The notes: a model not told the origin generated them from the sequence alone. A DNA stretch of 50,085 nucleotides from Streptococcus sp. 121 (GCF_016458205.1 NZ_JAEMED010000012.1:1-50085), one strand, 5' to 3'; positions 26,948 to 35,211 are shown, counted from the stretch's first letter. A program made the numbers and translations.

Positions 26948-27045
26948 TTGGGGTGAAAAGTATATTACTCCACTACTAGTGGTAAAAGTTGTATCTTTTT
27001 TCATTTAAAGATAATCAATGAATAGTTATGAATTTTGACATTATT

Positions 27046-27073
27046 ATAAGGGGGTGGACAACCACCCCCTTAT
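27046..27073 (-). terminator. Hairpin at the end of flp
   Basis: AAGGGGGTGG and CCACCCCCTT pair perfectly around ACAA. The stem overlaps the flp stop codon (27070-27072). The following T-rich run is short, so termination before arcA may be partial. Confidence 0.65.
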
Positions 27074-27753
27074 TTTGTATATTGATAAAAATAGTTACGA
27101 TCCAGGTAAGAAACCTGCTTACCTGTAACTTGAATTTTCTGGTCTTCCTTTAGTTCCTTCAGCACACGGCTGACTGTCTCTCGGGTTGTTCCGCTCATAT
27201 CGGCTAATTCATGGGTGGTCAACTTAAAGGGAAGCGTACACTCATCTGACTCCAACATCTCCAAAAAGAGAATTCCCAAGGATTGAATAACCCGATCCTT
27301 AGCATTCGAGGTGACTGTATTACGCACCCGCAGTTCATGGAGTTCCAAGAGCTTGGATATTTTCTCAAACAAGTGCTTCATTTGCTCTGTATTGCCTAGA
27401 GAAAACTCCTCATAGAGCTGAACGGGCAGCTCATAATAAACAACATCTGTCATAGCCAAGGCTGAAAAGTGATAGGCTTCATCCGTAAATAGACCTCCAT
27501 AAGGAAAAATAGTTCCATGCTGGATAAAATCCATGTAATAGAAGGATCCTGATTGATCTGCCATCTCAATCTTGAAATAGCCCGAACGCACTAAAAAGAG
27601 GTGCTCTCTTGCATCTCCTTCAAAGAAAAGGCGCTGTCCTTTTCCAGCCTGTCTTAACTTGATCTGTCTGGCCAACTGATCAAACTCAACAGCCGGAAAC
27701 AAGCGAAAATCATCTAAAGAGCGCAGGTAATCATAGTCTATCTTGGAAATCAT
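27070..27753 (-). CDS. flp: Crp/Fnr-family activator of the ADI genes (Flp/ArcR)
   Basis: This 227-residue regulator has an N-terminal cyclic-nucleotide-binding-like beta-roll (residues about 15-120, with [24 protein letters not shown]) and a C-terminal winged helix ([25 protein letters not shown]). It has no N-terminal cysteine cluster of the FNR kind, so direct Fe-S oxygen sensing is unlikely. It sits upstream of arcA on the same strand; the streptococcal Flp activates arc transcription under low oxygen and carbon limitation (family knowledge). A TATAAT lies at 27774-27779 on the minus strand, between flp and divergent argR. Confidence 0.9.
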   Translation of the reverse strand: MISKIDYDYLRSLDDFRLFPAVEFDQLARQIKLRQAGKGQRLFFEGDAREHLFLVRSGYFKIEMADQSGSFYYMDFIQHGTIFPYGGLFTDEAYHFSALAMTDVVYYELPVQLYEEFSLGNTEQMKHLFEKISKLLELHELRVRNTVTSNAKDRVIQSLGILFLEMLESDECTLPFKLTTHELADMSGTTRETVSRVLKELKEDQKIQVTGKQVSYLDRNYFYQYTK

Positions 27754-27823
27754 TGGCTACCTCCTTATTTATTATTATATCATAAAAATGCAGACCTTGT
27801 ATGTTTCCGTTTACAAAAAATTT

Positions 27824-27838
27824 GCTATACTTATTACA
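27824..27838 (+). promoter_or_regulatory. Extended -10 promoter of argR
   Basis: TTTGCTATACTTA contains TGCTATACT, an extended -10, 16 bases before the ATG and just before the AGGAGG site. No convincing -35 and no clear ARG box were found in the intergenic region. Confidence 0.5.
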
Positions 27839-27850
27839 GGAGGAATCATT

Positions 27851-28333
27851 ATGTATAAAAAATCACTGCGCCAGCAACTGATACGCTCTCTGATTAGCCA
27901 AGAACACATCCATACTCAAGACCAATTACAAGCACGGCTTCGAGAAAACGGTATCGAAGTTACCCAAGCCACCCTTTCCCGTGATATCAAAGATCTCAAT
28001 CTCGTCAAAGTCAACAACAATGGCAGTAGCTACTACCAGGCTGTCAGCCTGTCCAATAACAACTTAGAGCACCGCCTGCGTTTTTATATGGAGGATTCCT
28101 TGCTACTCATGCGCGTGGTGCAACACCAAGTGATTCTCAAAAGTCTCCCCGGTCAAGCGCAAGCTTTTGGTTCTATCTTAGACAACATGGCACTCAATCA
28201 AATCGTCGCTACTGTCTGCGGAGATGACGTCTGCCTTATCATCTGTGAAGACCATGACAAGGCCCAAGAAACCTTCCAAATCCTTAGCGAATATACTCCA
28301 CCTTTCTTCTTTGGAAAAGAAAAAAAGACCTGA
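27851..28333 (+). CDS. argR: Arginine repressor ArgR family (AhrC type)
   Basis: This 160-residue protein has the N-terminal winged helix ([28 protein letters not shown], then [17 protein letters not shown] with the SR recognition motif) and the C-terminal hexamerisation/arginine-binding domain ([11 protein letters not shown] and [15 protein letters not shown]). The start at 27851 is set by AGGAGGAATCATT; the longer open frame upstream is spurious. Divergent from flp and next to the arc genes, it probably links arginine level to ADI expression. It is slightly longer than usual at the C terminus (FFFGKEKKT), where the terminator stem begins. Confidence 0.92.
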   Translation: MYKKSLRQQLIRSLISQEHIHTQDQLQARLRENGIEVTQATLSRDIKDLNLVKVNNNGSSYYQAVSLSNNNLEHRLRFYMEDSLLLMRVVQHQVILKSLPGQAQAFGSILDNMALNQIVATVCGDDVCLIICEDHDKAQETFQILSEYTPPFFFGKEKKT

Positions 28334-28362
28334 ATCGATTCACAATCGATTCGGGTCTTTTC
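28322..28362. terminator. Bidirectional terminator between argR and the ABC operon
   Basis: AAAAGACCTGAATCGATT and AATCGATTCGGGTCTTTT pair with one wobble around CAC. It overlaps the argR stop and also serves the convergent ABC operon. Confidence 0.85.
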
Positions 28363-28419
28363 ATGTTTTTACGGTTTTACATATCCTTACTGAAAAACCT
28401 AAAAAATTTTAGAAAAGTC

Positions 28420-29220
28420 TTATAGCATCATTTCATCGTCAACCAACGCCTGACCACTATTTTTGTGGAAGAGGTCTAGTAGGTTTTGAACGGTCAAGTT
28501 GGCTTTTTCTTCCCCCTTAACATCCACAACGATACGTCCTTGATGAAGCATGACCAAACGATTTCCATATTCGATGGCATTTTCCATATTATGTGTGATC
28601 ATCAGAGCTGTCAATTTATCTTTTTCAACAATTTTTTTGGTCAAGTCCATAACCATGTCACTAGTTTTGGGATCCAAGGCAGCTGTATGCTCATCCAAAA
28701 GGAGAACTTTAGGCTTAACCAAGGAAGCCATGAGCAACGTCAAGGCTTGGCGTTGGCCTCCTGATAGGAATTGAGTATCCACCTTCATACGGTTTTCAAG
28801 CCCCAATCCTAATTCTTTCAAGGCTTCTTTAAAGACTTGGCGTTCAGAGTCTTTAACACCCCAGCCGAGCCCCCTTTTTTGACCACGACGGAAGGCTACA
28901 GCCATGTTTTCTTCAATGGTCAAGCGTGATGCCGTTCCCATCTTGGGATCTTGGAAAACACGACTAATATCAACCGCACGCTTAGCTGCTGGTACATTCT
29001 TGATAGATTTGCCTTCCAAGAGGATATCCCCAGAGTCTACCAATAAAGTTCCAGCTAGGGTATTCATAAGGGTTGATTTTCCTGCCCCATTTCCTCCGAT
29101 AATTGAAATGAAATCCCCTTCTTGCACTTCCAGATTCATCCCTCGGAGTACGTGATTTTCATTGATTGTACCAGCTTCGAAGGTTTTGTGGATATCTTGA
29201 ATCGATAAAATACTTGTCAT
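28420..29220 (-). CDS. ABC transporter ATPase of a TrpXYZ-type importer
   Basis: This 266-residue cytoplasmic ATPase has Walker A IGGNGAGKSTLMN near residue 45, the Q-loop RVFQDPKMGTASRLTIEEN, the signature LSGGQRQALTLLMA and Walker B KVLLLDEHTAALDPKT. The family is that of the third gene of trpXYZ-like operons. It follows the permease by 12 bases and completes an operon with two lipoproteins. The substrate may be tryptophan or another aromatic or hydrophobic compound; this is by family analogy only. Confidence 0.88.
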   Translation of the reverse strand: MTSILSIQDIHKTFEAGTINENHVLRGMNLEVQEGDFISIIGGNGAGKSTLMNTLAGTLLVDSGDILLEGKSIKNVPAAKRAVDISRVFQDPKMGTASRLTIEENMAVAFRRGQKRGLGWGVKDSERQVFKEALKELGLGLENRMKVDTQFLSGGQRQALTLLMASLVKPKVLLLDEHTAALDPKTSDMVMDLTKKIVEKDKLTALMITHNMENAIEYGNRLVMLHQGRIVVDVKGEEKANLTVQNLLDLFHKNSGQALVDDEMML

Positions 29221-29232
29221 CTTATTTCCCTC

Positions 29233-30129
29233 CTATGCCGTTTTGTCTGTCACATTAATCTTACGCACGCGCAGCTTCTTTTGAATTTCCGGCACAAAGA
29301 GCACCACAGCCAATAGAGTTGCTGAGAAGAGTTTCACCAAGTCCGCATCCATACCCGGAATTTCCAAAATCGCCAAGATAATGAGACGGTAAATGATGGA
29401 TCCCAGAACCACTGAGAGCAGGCGCCAACCGATACGCAAATTGCGAAGAATCACTTCGGCAATAATAACAGATGCCAAGCCGATAACGATCGTACCCGTT
29501 CCTGAGTTCAAATCCGCAAACCCATTGTTCTGAGTCAAAAGAGCACCGGAAAGGGCAATCAAACCATTGGAAAGCATGTAACCATAGATTTTCATACGAT
29601 TCACATTGATCCCATTGGCCTCACTCATAGGAATGTTATCCCCTGTAGATCGCAGCGCCAACCCAATTTGGGTGTTCATCAACAAAGTCAACAAGAGGAT
29701 CACAACTGCCACGAAAACACTACCAATAATAAGGACAGCTGTTGTTTTGGTTAAACCCAGACCTTGCAGTTGGGTCACCAAAGTCTCCTGACGAAGAAGA
29801 GCTACATTGGCTTTCCCTAAAATCTTTAAGTTAATGGAATACAATCCTGTTAAGGTTACAATCCCTGTCAAAAGAGCTGGAATTTTCATCTTGGTATGGA
29901 GAAGTCCAGACACCAGACCAGCTCCCATTCCAGCTACAAATGCCAAGAGGGTTGCGAGGAGAGGATTCATCCCTCCAACAATTCCGGTTGCAGCTACAGC
30001 TGCACCGAGCGGATAAGCTCCCTCAGCGGTCAAATCCGCAATATCCAAAATGCGATAAGTCACGTATACCCCAATGGCCATAATGGACCAGAGAAGACCC
30101 TGTGACACACTTGATAAAATAAGATCCAC
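29233..30129 (-). CDS. ABC transporter permease (branched-chain/TrpY type)
   Basis: This 298-residue protein has about eight hydrophobic segments and the BPD_transp_2 fold signature, including TAEGAYPLGAAVAATGI and TGDNIPMSEANGINVNRMKIYGYMLSNGLIALSGAL. Translation starts at a GTG (30127-30129) with AAAAAGGAGTAGAAC before it. It lies between the binding proteins and the ATPase, as usual for a one-permease importer that works as a homodimer. Confidence 0.88.
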   Translation of the reverse strand: MDLILSSVSQGLLWSIMAIGVYVTYRILDIADLTAEGAYPLGAAVAATGIVGGMNPLLATLLAFVAGMGAGLVSGLLHTKMKIPALLTGIVTLTGLYSINLKILGKANVALLRQETLVTQLQGLGLTKTTAVLIIGSVFVAVVILLLTLLMNTQIGLALRSTGDNIPMSEANGINVNRMKIYGYMLSNGLIALSGALLTQNNGFADLNSGTGTIVIGLASVIIAEVILRNLRIGWRLLSVVLGSIIYRLIILAILEIPGMDADLVKLFSATLLAVVLFVPEIQKKLRVRKINVTDKTA

Positions 30130-30183
30130 GTTCTACTCCTTTTTGAGAACTGGCAGACAAGCTCAAGTCCCCAATGATTTCAA

Positions 30184-31158
30184 TTACTCTTTTACACTTA
30201 ACTTGTTGGTGTCAATTCCTAACTTTTTAGCCATCTCTTCATTGACATGGAGGCTAACAGTTTCAGGATATTCAACAGCTGTATCCGCTGGTGATGCACC
30301 ATCCAAAATCTTCAAAGCCATTTTAGCAGTTTGGCGACCAAGAGCCTCATAGTTAGTACCATAAGTGAGAAGTCCACCTTCATCCACCATATCTGTTGAT
30401 CCACCGATAACTGGTACCTTATTCGCTACGGAAAGTTCTCCAATCATGGTCATGGTTGAAGCCACGGTATTATCAGTCGGAATGAAGACTGCATCCACAT
30501 CCTTCATCAAACTGGTCACCGCATCCTGGACGTCATTGGTATTGGAAATCCCTTTTAAGACCACTTTATAGCCTGCTTTTTCAAGCAATGGTTGAGCAGT
30601 TTCAACCTGAACTTCAGAATTTCGTTCGCTGGTGTTGTAGAGAATTCCAACCGTTTTTGCATTTGGCACTGCCTGACCTAACAACTCCACTTGTTTATCG
30701 ATTGGAGCCTGGTCACTGGTGCCCGTCAACATACCACCTGGATTTTTGATTGAATCCACTAGATCTGCAGAAAGCGGATCCGTAACAGCCGTGAAAAGAA
30801 CAGGCGTGTCTGTAGAAGCAGTTGCCAAACTTTGCGCTGCTGGAGTCGCAATGGCAAGAACTAAATCGTTATTATTCACGAGTTGTTCCGAAATTGTTTG
30901 TAAGTTGGCTTGATCCCCTTGAGCATTTTGGTAATCCAAGGTTAGCTTATCACCTTCCTTGTAACCATTGTCTGCTAATTCTGCTTCAAATCCTTTACGG
31001 GCAGCTGTCAGAGAATCATGTTCCATGTACTGGAGAATTCCGACTTTAACGCCATTAGCACTTCCAGACTGGCCTTGAGTATTCGAACAAGCAGCCAAGC
31101 CCAGGACTGCTAAACCAAGTAGTGAAGTTGTGAGTAAATACTTTCCGATTTTTTTCAT
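30184..31158 (-). CDS. ABC substrate-binding lipoprotein 1 (TrpX-like)
   Basis: This 324-residue lipoprotein has the lipobox LGLAAC (cysteine at about residue 24) and an ABC_sub_bind (PF04392-type) domain: KVGILQYMEHDSLTAARKGFEAELADNGY, NAQGDQANLQTISEQLV, ATPAAQSLATASTDTPVLFTAVTDPL, and the C-terminal YGTNYEALGRQTAKMALKIL. It is clearly paralogous to the next upstream gene, from which it is separated by 12 bases. The pair probably shares one permease. Confidence 0.88.
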   Translation of the reverse strand: MKKIGKYLLTTSLLGLAVLGLAACSNTQGQSGSANGVKVGILQYMEHDSLTAARKGFEAELADNGYKEGDKLTLDYQNAQGDQANLQTISEQLVNNNDLVLAIATPAAQSLATASTDTPVLFTAVTDPLSADLVDSIKNPGGMLTGTSDQAPIDKQVELLGQAVPNAKTVGILYNTSERNSEVQVETAQPLLEKAGYKVVLKGISNTNDVQDAVTSLMKDVDAVFIPTDNTVASTMTMIGELSVANKVPVIGGSTDMVDEGGLLTYGTNYEALGRQTAKMALKILDGASPADTAVEYPETVSLHVNEEMAKKLGIDTNKLSVKE

Positions 31159-31170
31159 AGATGTTCCTTT

Positions 31171-32130
31171 TTATTTCTCTAATGCTTTGATGGTTTCAGG
31201 ATCAATTCCAAGAGCTTGCGCCATCTCCTCGTTGACAGCAACGCTTGCTTTTTCAGGTGTCTTTACAGCCAAATCTGCTGGTTTTTCCCCTTTAAGAATG
31301 TCGACAGCCAATTCACCAGCTTGAACACCAATAGCATGGTAGTCAACACCATAGGTAAAGAGGGCTGCTTCAATAACTGCATTGTCACTACCCATGGCAG
31401 GGACTTTGGCTTCTTTCAAGACATCTCCAATGGTGCTGGCAGTTGAAGCAACTGTGTTATCCAATGGGAAGTAGATGGCCTCTACTTGACCAGCAAGAGA
31501 GGTTACAGCTTGCTGTACATCATTGGTTGTTGTGACAGTCTTCGTAACAACCTTGATGCCCTTATCTTTCAAGATTTTTTCAGCTTCTTTGGCCTGAACC
31601 TCGGAGTTCACCTCGCTAGAATTGTAGAAAATCCCTACCGTTTTCGCTTCTGGCACTACTTTGAGCAACATCTCCATTTGTCCTTTGACATCACTCGCAT
31701 CTGTAGAACCTGTCATGCTCCCGCCTGGTTTTTCCAAAGAATCAATCAAGCCAGCGGAAACTGGATCTGTTACGGCTGTAAAGACCGATGGAGTTTCATT
31801 ATCAACGCTTAAGAGAGATTGAGCGGCTGGGGTTGCGATGGCAAAGTTGACATCATTTTTTCCAGCTAGTTGTTCAACCATTGTTTGAAGGTTGGCTTGA
31901 TCTCCTTGGGAGTTTTGGAGGTCTACCGTTACATTATCCCCTTCTTTGTATCCTGCTTTTTCAAGAGCTTCCATAAAGCCTTCACGTGTGGCTGTTAAGG
32001 CATCGTGCTCTGCGTACTGGATAATTCCTACCTTCGTATCACCAGCATTTTCACCAGATGTCGAACAAGCTGCTAGTGTTACCGCGGACAAAAAGGCTAC
32101 CGAGCCCATAAAAAACTTCTTAAATCGCAT
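31171..32130 (-). CDS. ABC substrate-binding lipoprotein 2 (TrpX-like), first gene of the operon
   Basis: This lipoprotein of about 319 residues starts MRFKKFFMGSVAFLSAVTLAAC (lipobox LAAC) and has the same PF04392-type domain as its neighbour (KVGIIQYAEHDALTATREGFMEAL, NSQGDQANLQTMVEQLA, AVTDPVSAGLIDSLEKPGG). The ATG at 32130 is preferred because AGAGGAG lies eight bases upstream; an ATG two codons earlier is too close to that site. Expression is probably controlled by the structured leader at 32131-32456. Confidence 0.88.
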   Translation of the reverse strand: MRFKKFFMGSVAFLSAVTLAACSTSGENAGDTKVGIIQYAEHDALTATREGFMEALEKAGYKEGDNVTVDLQNSQGDQANLQTMVEQLAGKNDVNFAIATPAAQSLLSVDNETPSVFTAVTDPVSAGLIDSLEKPGGSMTGSTDASDVKGQMEMLLKVVPEAKTVGIFYNSSEVNSEVQAKEAEKILKDKGIKVVTKTVTTTNDVQQAVTSLAGQVEAIYFPLDNTVASTASTIGDVLKEAKVPAMGSDNAVIEAALFTYGVDYHAIGVQAGELAVDILKGEKPADLAVKTPEKASVAVNEEMAQALGIDPETIKALEK

Positions 32131-32456
32131 ATTCATTTCTCCTCTTTTTCTTTTCCTTAAATGAGAGTTTGGATACAAAAAACGGGACCGTTTCTGCTAT
32201 CTAAACGGCCCCTTTTCAATTCAACTGTATGAAGAAACAGACTGACTTGATCCTGCCACTTAGATGTATCATCTATGCAGGTACAGTCAAAACTACCACA
32301 GCTACATAGATACAAACGAAACGTTGTCGTGTTTGTATCCATGAAACCTGGCTACAAACACTATCTAAAAGTAGCTGTAGAAATATGTATGATTCACTGC
32401 TGTTGTCTGGCTAGTTCTCAACATACCGTAGTTTTCCTTTCTTCATTTTTAAGGTT
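32131..32456 (-). ncRNA. Structured 5' leader with terminator (attenuator, class unknown)
   Basis: On the minus strand a promoter is followed by about 325 nt that can fold into several hairpins before the first gene. Seen: CTACAGCTAC with GTAGCTGTGGTAG; GTGTTTGTA with TACAAACAC; the competing pair GATACAAAC with GTTTGTATC; GACTG..CCTG with CAGG..CAGTC enclosing AGATG-ATAC-ATCT; and a final ten-pair stem GGGGCCGTTT / AAACGGTCCC followed by GTTTTTTG. The last is an intrinsic terminator upstream of the operon. Mutually exclusive stems plus a terminator fit an attenuator or riboswitch. The T-box signature (GGGTGG-ACCGCG) was not found. Confidence 0.6.
32189..32220 (-). terminator. Leader terminator of the ABC importer operon
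   Basis: On the minus strand GGGGCCGTTT and AAACGGTCCC pair around AGATAGCAG and are followed by GTTTTTTG. It lies about 50 bases before the first start codon. Confidence 0.8.
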
Positions 32457-32462
32457 AAGGGT

Positions 32463-32491
32463 ATAATAAACTATTTTGAAAAAGGTGTCAA
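32463..32491 (-). promoter_or_regulatory. Promoter of the ABC importer operon
   Basis: On the minus strand a consensus TTGACA (32486-32491) and TATTAT (32463-32468) have a 17-base spacer. It predicts a transcript start near 32456. Confidence 0.8.
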
Positions 32492-32555
32492 GCCCTTTTT
32501 CAGAATTTTTCCCAAAAAAACATCCAAAGTAAGGGAGGGATGAATGATAAAAAGG

Positions 32556-32642
32556 TTATAAAAGAATATAAAAGTTGCGCCGAATTATAAAAGATTATAA
32601 AATAAAGTTAGGATTATAAAAGATTATAAAAGAGTGAGGTGC
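32556..32642 (+). repeat. Three 29-bp direct repeats (iteron-like) before the ATPase gene
   Basis: Units start at 32556, 32585 and 32614. Each begins with TTATAAAAG and carries a second copy of nearly the same 9-mer ten bases later (32566, 32595, 32624), so six TTATAAAAG-like boxes lie on one face of the DNA in three pairs. The remaining ten bases of each unit differ. The third unit runs into the ribosome-binding site of the next gene. Confidence 0.85.
32575..32603 (+). promoter_or_regulatory. Candidate promoter inside the 29-bp repeats
   Basis: TTGCGC (32575-32580) and TAAAAT (32598-32603) have a 17-base spacer. The -10 is formed by the second box of repeat unit 2, so any protein bound to the repeats would cover the promoter. 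Confidence 0.45.
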
Positions 32643-32647
32643 AACGC

Positions 32648-33700
32648 ATGGCAAATCCATTTACACTGGGATTTGGAAAGAAACCATTGACCTACATCGA
32701 CCGAACAGCCCAAACAACAACGATTATAGAAGATTTAACCTCAGACAATCCTTCTTCTCAATCCTATATTCTTACAGGTGTTAGAGGAGTTGGTAAAACG
32801 GTTATGATGAATGAGATTGTCCGTCACCTGAATCAGAAATCTGATTGGATCACCATCAAGTTAAATCCAAATAGACCTCTTTTCGAAAGTTTAGCTGCAA
32901 AATTATACGAAATTCCAGAAATCAGAGCTTTATTTCATAAGGCAAAACTAAACCTCTCTATCTTTGGTTTAGGTGTTGATGTAGAAAATGTCCCACCAGT
33001 TGTTAGCATAGAGGTCGCCCTTGAAAAAATGCTCTTACAACTAAAGGAGAATAACAAAAAACTTCTCATCGCCATTGATGAGGTTACAAAATCAGATAAT
33101 CTAAAAGCCTTTGTTTCCTCATTTCAACTTTGGATCAGTGATGATCTGCCTGTATTTCTGCTCATGACCGGATTATACGAAAATATCTCACTTCTTCAGG
33201 ATGATTCCAGTCTCACATTCCTACATCGATCAAAAAAGGAATACCTGTCCCCTTTAAATTATCTGTTCATTACAAAGTCCTATAAAGAAATCTTTGATTT
33301 ATCTGATGAAGAAGCTATCGAAATGAGTAGGCTAACCAGGGGCTTCCCCTTTGCCTTCCAAGTATTGGGATATCTAAAATGGAATGAGAAGGAAAAACCT
33401 CTTGTTGAGTTACTAGACGCTTTCGATGACTATTTACAAGAATATGTCTACAATAAAATCTGGTCCGAACTATCAGACTTAGATAGAGATGTTCTAAAAG
33501 CATTTCTGGATAGTCCCAGAAATGAAGTACCGGTCAGCCAGCTCCGTGACCAGCTCGAATTCTCTGCCAATAAATTTTCTGTCTACAGGGAGAGGCTCAT
33601 TCGAAAAGGGGTTGTTCATCCAAGTAAAAGAGGTTATCTAGAGCTGACCCTTCCACGATTCCGTGATTTTTTGAAACACATGACCCTTTACGATTTTTAA
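32648..33700 (+). CDS. AAA ATPase with C-terminal winged-helix-like region, function unknown
   Basis: This 350-residue soluble protein has Walker A TGVRGVGKT near residue 50, Walker B KLLIAIDEV near residue 140, a sensor-like LLMTGLYENISLL stretch, and a C-terminal region (SDLDRDVLKAFLDS..VSQLRDQLEFSANKFSVYRERLIRKGVV) that reads as a winged helix. The organisation is that of Orc1/Cdc6-like or archaeal-type (ATPase_2) P-loop ATPases. The start at 32648 follows GAGGTGCAACGC; a GTG three codons upstream is less likely. It stands alone, preceded by three 29-bp repeats, which suggests a DNA-binding protein acting on its own promoter. I do not recognise a named function. Confidence 0.8.
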   Translation: MANPFTLGFGKKPLTYIDRTAQTTTIIEDLTSDNPSSQSYILTGVRGVGKTVMMNEIVRHLNQKSDWITIKLNPNRPLFESLAAKLYEIPEIRALFHKAKLNLSIFGLGVDVENVPPVVSIEVALEKMLLQLKENNKKLLIAIDEVTKSDNLKAFVSSFQLWISDDLPVFLLMTGLYENISLLQDDSSLTFLHRSKKEYLSPLNYLFITKSYKEIFDLSDEEAIEMSRLTRGFPFAFQVLGYLKWNEKEKPLVELLDAFDDYLQEYVYNKIWSELSDLDRDVLKAFLDSPRNEVPVSQLRDQLEFSANKFSVYRERLIRKGVVHPSKRGYLELTLPRFRDFLKHMTLYDF

Positions 33701-33724
33701 TTTTTTTGCATTTATGAGCCGTTC

Positions 33725-33756
33725 TTCATTTTCTCTTCATTTTTCTCCTTTATACT
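33725..33756 (+). promoter_or_regulatory. Promoter of the PepSY gene with 11-bp-spaced direct repeats
   Basis: TTCATTTT occurs at 33725-33732 and 33736-33743, exactly 11 bases apart, just upstream of TATACT (33751-33756) where a -35 would be expected. Direct repeats with one-helical-turn spacing are typical binding sites of OmpR-family response regulators. Confidence 0.55.
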
Positions 33757-33789
33757 AACAGCAGAACAAATGAAAAGAGGAAAAATTTT

Positions 33790-34431
33790 ATGAAAACAAT
33801 CTTGAAAAATAAATGGTTGCTACTGACTTCTACCCTTGTGCTGGGAACTGGTGCTGTAGGAGCGGCGACAATCTATGCCACTGGAAATGCTCCGACAGTC
33901 ATCGAGACGGTCCAAGCTATGGAAAATCAATTTGATTGGGATTGGGAAGATGATGAAGATTGGGATGAGGGACAAGTTCGCGAGCAGGTCCTGCAAGAAA
34001 TCAAAGCCTTGAATCCCAAACTAAACTTTGAAGCGGCGACTAAAGCGGCTCTCAAAGAAGTGGGATCTGGAACCGTCACGGACATTCGTTTAGATCGTGA
34101 TAACAAACAAGTTATTTACGAAGTCCGTGTTGAAACCAAAGATAAGGAAATCGAATTGGAACTCCATGCTGATAGTGGAAAAATTATCCGCAAATCAGAA
34201 GAGCCACTAGAGGTGGATGACAAACTGAAAGCCCAACCTGAAAAAAGTGTCGCCGATGTCGAAAAAGCTCTCCTAAAAGAATACCCTTCCGCAAAAATCT
34301 TAGATATCAGCCTTGAGAACACAAGCAAGTCTGTAACCTATCAAGCTGAAATCCTAAATGGGGATACCTTCCAAGAAATCCTGGTAGATGCTAAGACCCT
34401 AAGCCTCACGGAAGCTCCAAGCGATTATTAG
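33790..34431 (+). CDS. PepSY-domain protein, membrane-anchored or secreted
   Basis: This 213-residue protein has an N-terminal hydrophobic segment (residues about 8-30, possible signal peptide or anchor), a very acidic Trp-rich stretch (DWDWEDDEDWDEG, about 49-61) and two PepSY-like repeats (about 65-135 and 148-210, each with an A..AL.E....V.D..L pattern). PepSY domains are often linked to inhibition of peptidases or to sensing at the cell surface. It precedes a response regulator and histidine kinase on the same strand and may be their target or sensor partner (inference). GAAAAGAGG precedes the start. Confidence 0.8.
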   Translation: MKTILKNKWLLLTSTLVLGTGAVGAATIYATGNAPTVIETVQAMENQFDWDWEDDEDWDEGQVREQVLQEIKALNPKLNFEAATKAALKEVGSGTVTDIRLDRDNKQVIYEVRVETKDKEIELELHADSGKIIRKSEEPLEVDDKLKAQPEKSVADVEKALLKEYPSAKILDISLENTSKSVTYQAEILNGDTFQEILVDAKTLSLTEAPSDY

Positions 34432-34481
34432 GGCTTGAAAACAAGTTTCTACTCAGATTCACAAAAGAGTGCAAATCACAG

Positions 34482-34511
34482 AAAGACTAGGCTTTATCCC
34501 CTGGTCTTTTT
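34482..34511 (+). terminator. Weak terminator between the PepSY gene and the response regulator
   Basis: AGAC.AGG and CCT.GTCT form an interrupted stem followed by TTTTT. An extended -10 (TGATATACT, 34511-34519) follows at once, so the two-component genes may have their own promoter. Confidence 0.55.
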
Positions 34512-34542
34512 GATATACTGAAGAAAAAGAAAAGAGGACATG

Positions 34543-35211
34543 ATGAAACTACTAATCGTTGAAGATGAATTAGACTTAAATCGTAGCTTAGTCAAGCTAC
34601 TCAAGACTCAGGCCTACAGCGTTGATGCCGCTTTTGACGGAGAAGAAGCTTTGGATTATTTGGCAACCACGAATTACGATGCTTTAGTAGTGGACGTCAT
34701 GATGCCTCGCATGAATGGCTTTAGCCTTGTTCAAACCCTCCGCCATCAAGGGAAACAAACGCCTGTCCTCTTTCTAACCGCTAAAGACAGCCTTGAGGAC
34801 AAGGTTCGGGGACTTGACTTAGGAGCTGATGATTATCTCGTCAAGCCCTTCGAATTCCCTGAACTCCTAGCTCGCCTTCGGGCCATCACTCGGCGTGAAC
34901 AAGCCAATGTCACCTCTTCCCTCATTGAAATTGATCACGTCCGCCTAGACTTAACCAGCCAGCAAGTCTGGAAGGCTGATCAGCTGATTCCCCTAACTGC
35001 CAAGGAATACGAGATTCTCGCTTATCTTATGACTCACCGAGGCCAAGTCCTCTCCCGTGATCGGATCCGCGAACACGTTTGGGATTTCGACTACGAAGGC
35101 GATTCAAACAATATTGAGGTGCTGATTAAGAATATCCGCCGCAAACTCCAAGAATCCTCTAAGGATTCCTTGATTCAAACCAAAAGAGGTCTTGGTTATG
35201 TCATCCTTTAA
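34543..35211 (+). CDS. OmpR-family response regulator
   Basis: This 222-residue regulator has a receiver domain with acidic pair E7-D8, phospho-acceptor Asp51 (ALVVDVMMP), Thr79 and Lys101 (LVKPF), followed by an OmpR-type winged helix (about 125-222, with PLTAKEYEILAYLM and RDRIREHVWDFDYEGDSNNIEVLIKNIRRKL). The second of two adjacent ATGs is chosen because it is better spaced from AAAGAGGAC. It overlaps the kinase gene by 14 bases. I do not assign one of the named streptococcal systems. Confidence 0.92.
   Translation: MKLLIVEDELDLNRSLVKLLKTQAYSVDAAFDGEEALDYLATTNYDALVVDVMMPRMNGFSLVQTLRHQGKQTPVLFLTAKDSLEDKVRGLDLGADDYLVKPFEFPELLARLRAITRREQANVTSSLIEIDHVRLDLTSQQVWKADQLIPLTAKEYEILAYLMTHRGQVLSRDRIREHVWDFDYEGDSNNIEVLIKNIRRKLQESSKDSLIQTKRGLGYVIL

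Noticed and set aside
27005..27040. ARG box between flp and arcA
   Set aside because: Two TGAAT motifs are present, but as direct rather than inverted half-sites, so the ArgR consensus is not met.
32131..32460. T-box riboswitch for tryptophan
   Set aside because: The gene family made a T-box likely, but the conserved GGGTGG-ACCGCG antiterminator sequence could not be found on the minus strand; only an unassigned structured leader is reported.
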